NCBI GenBank assembly: GCA_900546065.1
Contig: URBK01000021.1
Location: 1-43,263 of the forward strand
Direction: 5' to 3'
From: an uncultured Alistipes sp.
GTDB lineage: Bacteria; Bacteroidota; Bacteroidia; Bacteroidales; Rikenellaceae
DNA: 43,263 nt
Position 1 is the stretch's first letter; each line of letters opens with the position of its first letter. Shown in pieces: positions 40,466 to 43,263 of the stretch. Position numbers and translations under genes: made by a program. A model generated the notes under the pieces. It worked only from the letters and a program-made list of their open reading frames with translations, searched no databases and was not told the DNA's origin.

Positions 40466-41332
40466 CTACCGCAGCGAGAGCCAGTCGAGCAAAGCCTGCT
40501 GCCACGCCTCGCGGTAGCGGAAACCCTCGCTTATGCCCCATCCGTGGCCGCCCGTGGGGTATATGTGCATCGAGGCCTCGATGCCCTCCTTCTTCAGGGC
40601 GTTGTAGTAACGGGTGCTGCTTATGGGGGGCACGACCGTATCGTCGTCCGAGAGCAGGAGTATGGCGGGAGGCGTTGTCGAGGTCACGCGCGTCTCGAGC
40701 GAGTATTCTGCACGCTCGGCCTCCGAGGCGTCGGCCCCGAGCAGATTATCGAACGAGCCCTTGTGGCAGAGCCACGCCTCACCCGTGATGACAGGGTAGA
40801 ACAACACCGAGAATGCAGGCTTGTCAGCGTCGTCGGCAAAGTTCGAAGTGTAGGCTGCGAGGTGACCTCCGGCCGAGAAGCCCATGATGCCGACACGCGC
40901 GGGGTCGATCTTCAGCTCGGACGACATGCGGCGCATCGTGCGCAGCGCCTCGACCGCATCCTCAAGTGGCACTTCGCGGTGTCCGTTGGGCATGCGGTAC
41001 TTCAGCACGCCGCACGTTATTCCCTTCGATGCGAGCCAGCGGGCCATGTCGACACCCTCGTAACCCATACATACGACGGCATAGCCGCCGCCCGGGCATA
41101 TAACCATGGCCTGCCCCGTAGCTACGGCGGGGTCGGCCTCGAAGATGTAGAGCACGGCTTCGCTCGTGCCGCCTATAATCATGGGGCTCTGCTCGACCTC
41201 GGCCGTGGTTATGCCGTTTGAGTGTGGCGCCGAGGCGTTGTCCCAGATCTTCACCGTACGGTTCTGGCCGTACTCCTGTGCCGCCAGCGGCATGGCCGCC
41301 AACGCCAGAATTGCAATAAGTATTTTCTTCAT
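40466..41332 (-). CDS. Secreted alpha/beta-hydrolase, acetyl/feruloyl esterase-like
   Basis: A 288-residue exported esterase of the BD-FAE/acetyl-esterase type. The signal peptide (KKILIAILALAAMPLAAQ) fixes the ATG at 41332; an upstream ATG at 41383 precedes the promoter box and is rejected. The oxyanion segment is VICPGGGYAVVCMGYEG, the nucleophile elbow GIMGFSAGGHLAAY, the acid LLLSDDDTVVPP and the histidine YPTGGHGWGISEG. Close relatives remove acetyl groups from plant polysaccharides such as xylan or pectin, but no polysaccharide-use genes flank it, so the substrate is open. Confidence 0.9.
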   Translation of the reverse strand: MKKILIAILALAAMPLAAQEYGQNRTVKIWDNASAPHSNGITTAEVEQSPMIIGGTSEAVLYIFEADPAVATGQAMVICPGGGYAVVCMGYEGVDMARWLASKGITCGVLKYRMPNGHREVPLEDAVEALRTMRRMSSELKIDPARVGIMGFSAGGHLAAYTSNFADDADKPAFSVLFYPVITGEAWLCHKGSFDNLLGADASEAERAEYSLETRVTSTTPPAILLLSDDDTVVPPISSTRYYNALKKEGIEASMHIYPTGGHGWGISEGFRYREAWQQALLDWLSLR

Positions 41333-41384
41333 CCTTACAGAGGTTTTATGTGCGACATTGTGAAGGCGCAGGCGCCGTTCCATA

Positions 41385-41392
41385 CAAAGTTA
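41385..41392 (-). promoter_or_regulatory. Promoter -7 box of the esterase gene
   Basis: The minus strand reads TAACTTTG, 53 bases before the chosen ATG. It supports the shorter start. Confidence 0.5.
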
Positions 41393-41446
41393 CGAAAAAA
41401 AATCCTCCGACATGGCGCTGCGCAGCAGAATCCCTACATTTGGGGA

Positions 41447-41477
41447 TTGACCGTTTGGGCGGAATTCACTTCCTTTG
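41447..41477 (+). promoter_or_regulatory. Promoter of the OB-fold lipoprotein gene
   Basis: TTG (41447-41449) and TTCCTTTG (41470-41477, one base off the consensus) are 20 bases apart. The ATG is 79 bases downstream. Confidence 0.5.
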
Positions 41478-41556
41478 CACGGACAATGACAACGATAGGG
41501 CGCACAGCCGCCGAAACGGCACAAGACATCAACAACATATAATCGACGAAAAAAAC

Positions 41557-42147
41557 ATGAAAACCATGAAAAGAGTCATCGCATTCGCGGCCATCGCCAT
41601 CGCCGCATTTGCCGCGGCCTCGTGCGGAGGCAACGCCGGCACCAAGAACACGACAGACAAACAGGCCGCGGCGGCCGTCGAGGTCGACGCTCTGCTCGCC
41701 GACGCCGCCAAGTTCACTGACAAGGAGGTCACCGTCGAAGGCATCTGCACCCACATCTGCCAGCACGGCGGCAAAAAGATCTTCCTCATGGGCACCGACG
41801 ACACGCAGGTTATCCGTATCGAGGCGGGCGAGGCCATCGGAGCCTTCGACGCAGGCTGCGTGAACAACGTCGTGCGGGCCACGGGCCGCCTCGTGGAGGA
41901 CCGCATCGACGAGGCCTATCTTGCCGAGTGGGAGCGCAGCATAGCCGACGCCGCAGCCCAGCAGCACGGCACGGACGAGGGCGGCTGCACAACCGAGAAA
42001 CAGGCGCGCGGCGAGTCGCAAACGGCCTCAACGGCACAGCGCATAGCCGACTTCCGCGCCCGCATAGCCGACCGCAAGGCGCGCGAGGGTAAGGAATACC
42101 TCTCGTTCTACCATATCGAGGGCGACACGTACGAGATACTGAAGTAG
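41557..42147 (+). CDS. OB-fold lipoprotein of unknown function
   Basis: A 196-residue lipoprotein. The signal peptide ends in the lipobox AAASC, with the lipidated Cys at about residue 24. The next hundred residues look like an OB-fold: VEVDALLADAAKFTDKEVTV, EGICTHICQHGGKKIFLMG, TQVIRIEAGEAIGAFD and NVVRATGRLVEDRID. C-x3-C with a nearby His (CTHICQH) could bind metal. A charged, Gln/Lys-rich helical tail follows. It is 8 bases upstream of the PepSY-type membrane protein and co-transcribed with it, a pairing that suggests a shared envelope role, perhaps in metal or cofactor handling. That is inference. Confidence 0.82.
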   Translation: MKTMKRVIAFAAIAIAAFAAASCGGNAGTKNTTDKQAAAAVEVDALLADAAKFTDKEVTVEGICTHICQHGGKKIFLMGTDDTQVIRIEAGEAIGAFDAGCVNNVVRATGRLVEDRIDEAYLAEWERSIADAAAQQHGTDEGGCTTEKQARGESQTASTAQRIADFRARIADRKAREGKEYLSFYHIEGDTYEILK

Positions 42148-42155
42148 ACGCCGCC

Positions 42156-42734
42156 ATGGAAACCGGCCGATTCATGCAGCGGGTGCGCAAATGGAGCAGG
42201 AGCCTGCACCGCGACCTGTCGTATTTCTTCACGGGCGTGCTCGTGGTATACGCCGTATCGGGCTTCATGCTCAATCACAAAAAGGATTTCAACTCCGACT
42301 ACTCCATCGTGCGCGAGGAGCGGAAGCTCGCTACGCCCCTGCCGCAGGGGCGCGACGCTTGGAACCGCGAGCGCGTGGCCGAGGCGATAGCGCCCTACGG
42401 CGGCGCGGATGCCTACCTCAAGCACTACTTCCCCGAGGAGGGTACGCTCAAGGTCTTCATCCGCGGCGGCAGCACATTCACGCTTGACCTCACGACGGGG
42501 AACGGCCTCTTCGAGTCGGTGCGCAAGCGCACCGTATTGAGCGCCTTCAACCGCCTGCACTACAACCCCTCGCGGTGGTGGACCATCTTTTCGGACATCT
42601 TCCTCGCGGGGCTTCTGGTGATTGTGGCGACGGGCCTCGTCATGGTGCGCGGGCGAAACGGTCTCGCGGGCCGCGGCGGCGCGGAGCTCGCCGCAGGCAT
42701 CCTCGTGCCGCTGCTCTTCATCTTCCTCACATAG
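42156..42734 (+). CDS. PepSY-associated membrane protein
   Basis: A 192-residue protein with two or three membrane helices. It starts ETGRFMQRVRKWSRSLHRDL, followed by SYFFTGVLVVYAVSGFMLNH, the usual first helix with conserved His and Asn. A periplasmic PepSY-like segment of about 90 residues follows (LKVFIRGGSTFTLDLTTGNG). The second helix region is NRLHYNPSRWWTIFSDIFLA then GLLVIVATGLVMVRG, and a short last helix ends in PLLFIFLT. This layout and ending are typical of complete small Bacteroidales members, so the gene is whole despite lying at the join. Relatives are linked to iron or siderophore reduction. Confidence 0.85.
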   Translation: METGRFMQRVRKWSRSLHRDLSYFFTGVLVVYAVSGFMLNHKKDFNSDYSIVREERKLATPLPQGRDAWNRERVAEAIAPYGGADAYLKHYFPEEGTLKVFIRGGSTFTLDLTTGNGLFESVRKRTVLSAFNRLHYNPSRWWTIFSDIFLAGLLVIVATGLVMVRGRNGLAGRGGAELAAGILVPLLFIFLT

Positions 42735-42742
42735 CCGCGGCG

Positions 42743-42796
42743 CACGGACATGAAACGGCGGGCGGAGGAAGTCGGCTTATATACTCGAATTGCCAT
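42743..42796 (-). CDS. rplB: Ribosomal protein L2, first 18 codons (foreign sequence)
   Basis: Only the start of L2 remains: MAIRVYKPTSSARRFMSV, matching the conserved L2 N-terminus. The frame then runs into the Bacteroidales sequence and loses all similarity, fixing the chimeric join at about 42743. A strong Shine-Dalgarno GGGAGG lies before the ATG. It is 14 bases after the rplW stop, as in a normal S10 operon. Confidence 0.88.
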
Positions 42797-42810
42797 TTGC
42801 TTTTCCTCCC

Positions 42811-43107
42811 TTAAGCCATGCCTTCGAAGAACGCGATGGGCTTCGAATCTTCGGCCAGTTTTACATAGGCTTTCTTCACTTCGGCGGTGCGGCCCTGATG
42901 CACGCCCTGACGTTTCATCTTGCCGATGGTGCGCACGGTGTTGACCTTTTCCACCTTGATGCCTTCAAAGACGGTTTCCAGCGCCTGCTTGATTTCGGTC
43001 TTGTTGGCGGAGATGGCCACCTCGAAGACGTAGCGCTTATCCGCGATGCCGTCGTAGCCCTTTTCGGTCAGGACGGGGCGCAGGATGATGTCATGAGGAT
43101 TCTTCAT
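42811..43107 (-). CDS. rplW: Ribosomal protein L23 (Firmicutes type, foreign to the contig)
   Basis: A complete 98-residue L23, a 50S protein at the exit tunnel. It reads KNPHDIILRPVLTEKGYD, VFEVAISANKTEIKQALETV, GIKVEKVNTVRTIGKMKRQG. A start of the type 'hdIIlrPvlTEKg' and an AGGAGGTG ribosome binding site in the end of rplD are features of Clostridia-like Firmicutes, not of Bacteroidales. Codon use and intergenic style differ from the rest of the window. The gene is oriented opposite to the adjacent Bacteroidales genes. Confidence 0.95.
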   Translation of the reverse strand: MKNPHDIILRPVLTEKGYDGIADKRYVFEVAISANKTEIKQALETVFEGIKVEKVNTVRTIGKMKRQGVHQGRTAEVKKAYVKLAEDSKPIAFFEGMA

Positions 43108-43263
43108 TAGGCGTACACCTCCTGAATGTTCTCCATCGCTTCGCGGGTAACAATCAGCTTGTTCGCGCGCAGGATGTCGTACACGTTGAGGGTGTTGACG
43201 TAGCAGTCGTCAAGCAGCGGCAGGTTCTTGGTGGCGCGGATGACGCTCTCGTCGCGGCCGGGC
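43107..43263 (-). CDS. rplD: Ribosomal protein L4, C-terminal part (foreign sequence)
   Basis: The last 51 codons of L4 run off the end of the window: GRDESVIRATKNLPLLDD, CYVNTLNVYDILRANKLIV, TREAMENIQEVYA. This is the classic L4 C-terminus. Its TAA shares one base with the rplW ATG (TAATG). Order rplD-rplW-rplB is that of the S10 operon. Confidence 0.93.
   Translation of the reverse strand, partial: PGRDESVIRATKNLPLLDDCYVNTLNVYDILRANKLIVTREAMENIQEVYA

Noticed and set aside
42735..43263. Genuine horizontal transfer of ribosomal genes
   Set aside because: The operon is cut inside rplB with no mobile element, at a contig end already shown to be poorly cleaned at the other side; misassembly is far more likely.

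Overview
The window is the high-GC chromosome of a Bacteroidales bacterium, most likely Alistipes-like (Rikenellaceae). The signs are TAnnTTTG promoter boxes with a TTG/TTTG box about 20 bp upstream, starts without Shine-Dalgarno sequences, and an S46 dipeptidyl-peptidase, BD-FAE-type esterase, SIMPL, DUF4956 and two-gene VTC set typical of that order. The genus is inferred from style and gene content. Both ends of the contig are artefactual. Bases 1-52 are an Illumina Nextera i7 adapter, and from about 42743 to the end the sequence is a piece of a Firmicutes-type S10 ribosomal operon (rplD-rplW-rplB) joined to the Bacteroidales contig.

Layout. 53-1969: end of an EamA transporter and rlmD. 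2026-2724: a periplasmic SIMPL protein. 2893-4239 (minus): an unrecognised 448-residue protein whose long leader ends in an intrinsic terminator just before the start codon. 4696-9422: an operon-like run of metallo-beta-lactamase hydrolase, FkbM methyltransferase, trmD, lpxB, FAA hydrolase and maf, closed by a terminator. 9553-12897 (minus): yihY-like membrane protein, DUF2520 protein, kdsC and a prolyl-tRNA editing deacylase. 13053-15070 (minus): DUF486 protein and comEC.

15222-24604 (minus) is a compact phage-derived cluster: tail-type proteins, ClpP-like head protease, major capsid protein, a possible tail tube, portal, head connector, holin and P5-type lysozyme. All frames are open and GC is host-like, but I see no terminase, integrase, repressor, replication gene or tape measure. 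Upstream lies a regulatory region with a good promoter, a 29-bp palindrome and an array of 11-bp repeats. This cluster and its control region are one of the two best candidates for an undescribed system (domesticated particle, gene-transfer-agent-like element or satellite).

25477-27801: a small secreted YD-repeat-like protein, then a VTC-domain polyphosphate polymerase homologue overlapping a DUF4956 membrane protein. 27802-29060 is a lower-GC island with an Abi_2 (AbiD/F) HEPN abortive-infection gene, followed by a self-contained small-RNA gene of about 85 nt with its own promoter, a stable hairpin and a terminator. This is the second best candidate. 29181-42734 is ordinary chromosome: UvrD/PcrA helicase, endonuclease III, S41 peptidase lipoprotein, metallophosphoesterase, SppA, S46 dipeptidyl-peptidase, alpha/beta-hydrolase, OB-fold lipoprotein and PepSY-type membrane protein. 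Several conserved enzymes carry in-frame low-complexity or repeat insertions (FAA hydrolase, VTC protein, phosphoesterase, endonuclease III tail). I found no tRNA, rRNA, CRISPR array or insertion sequence.
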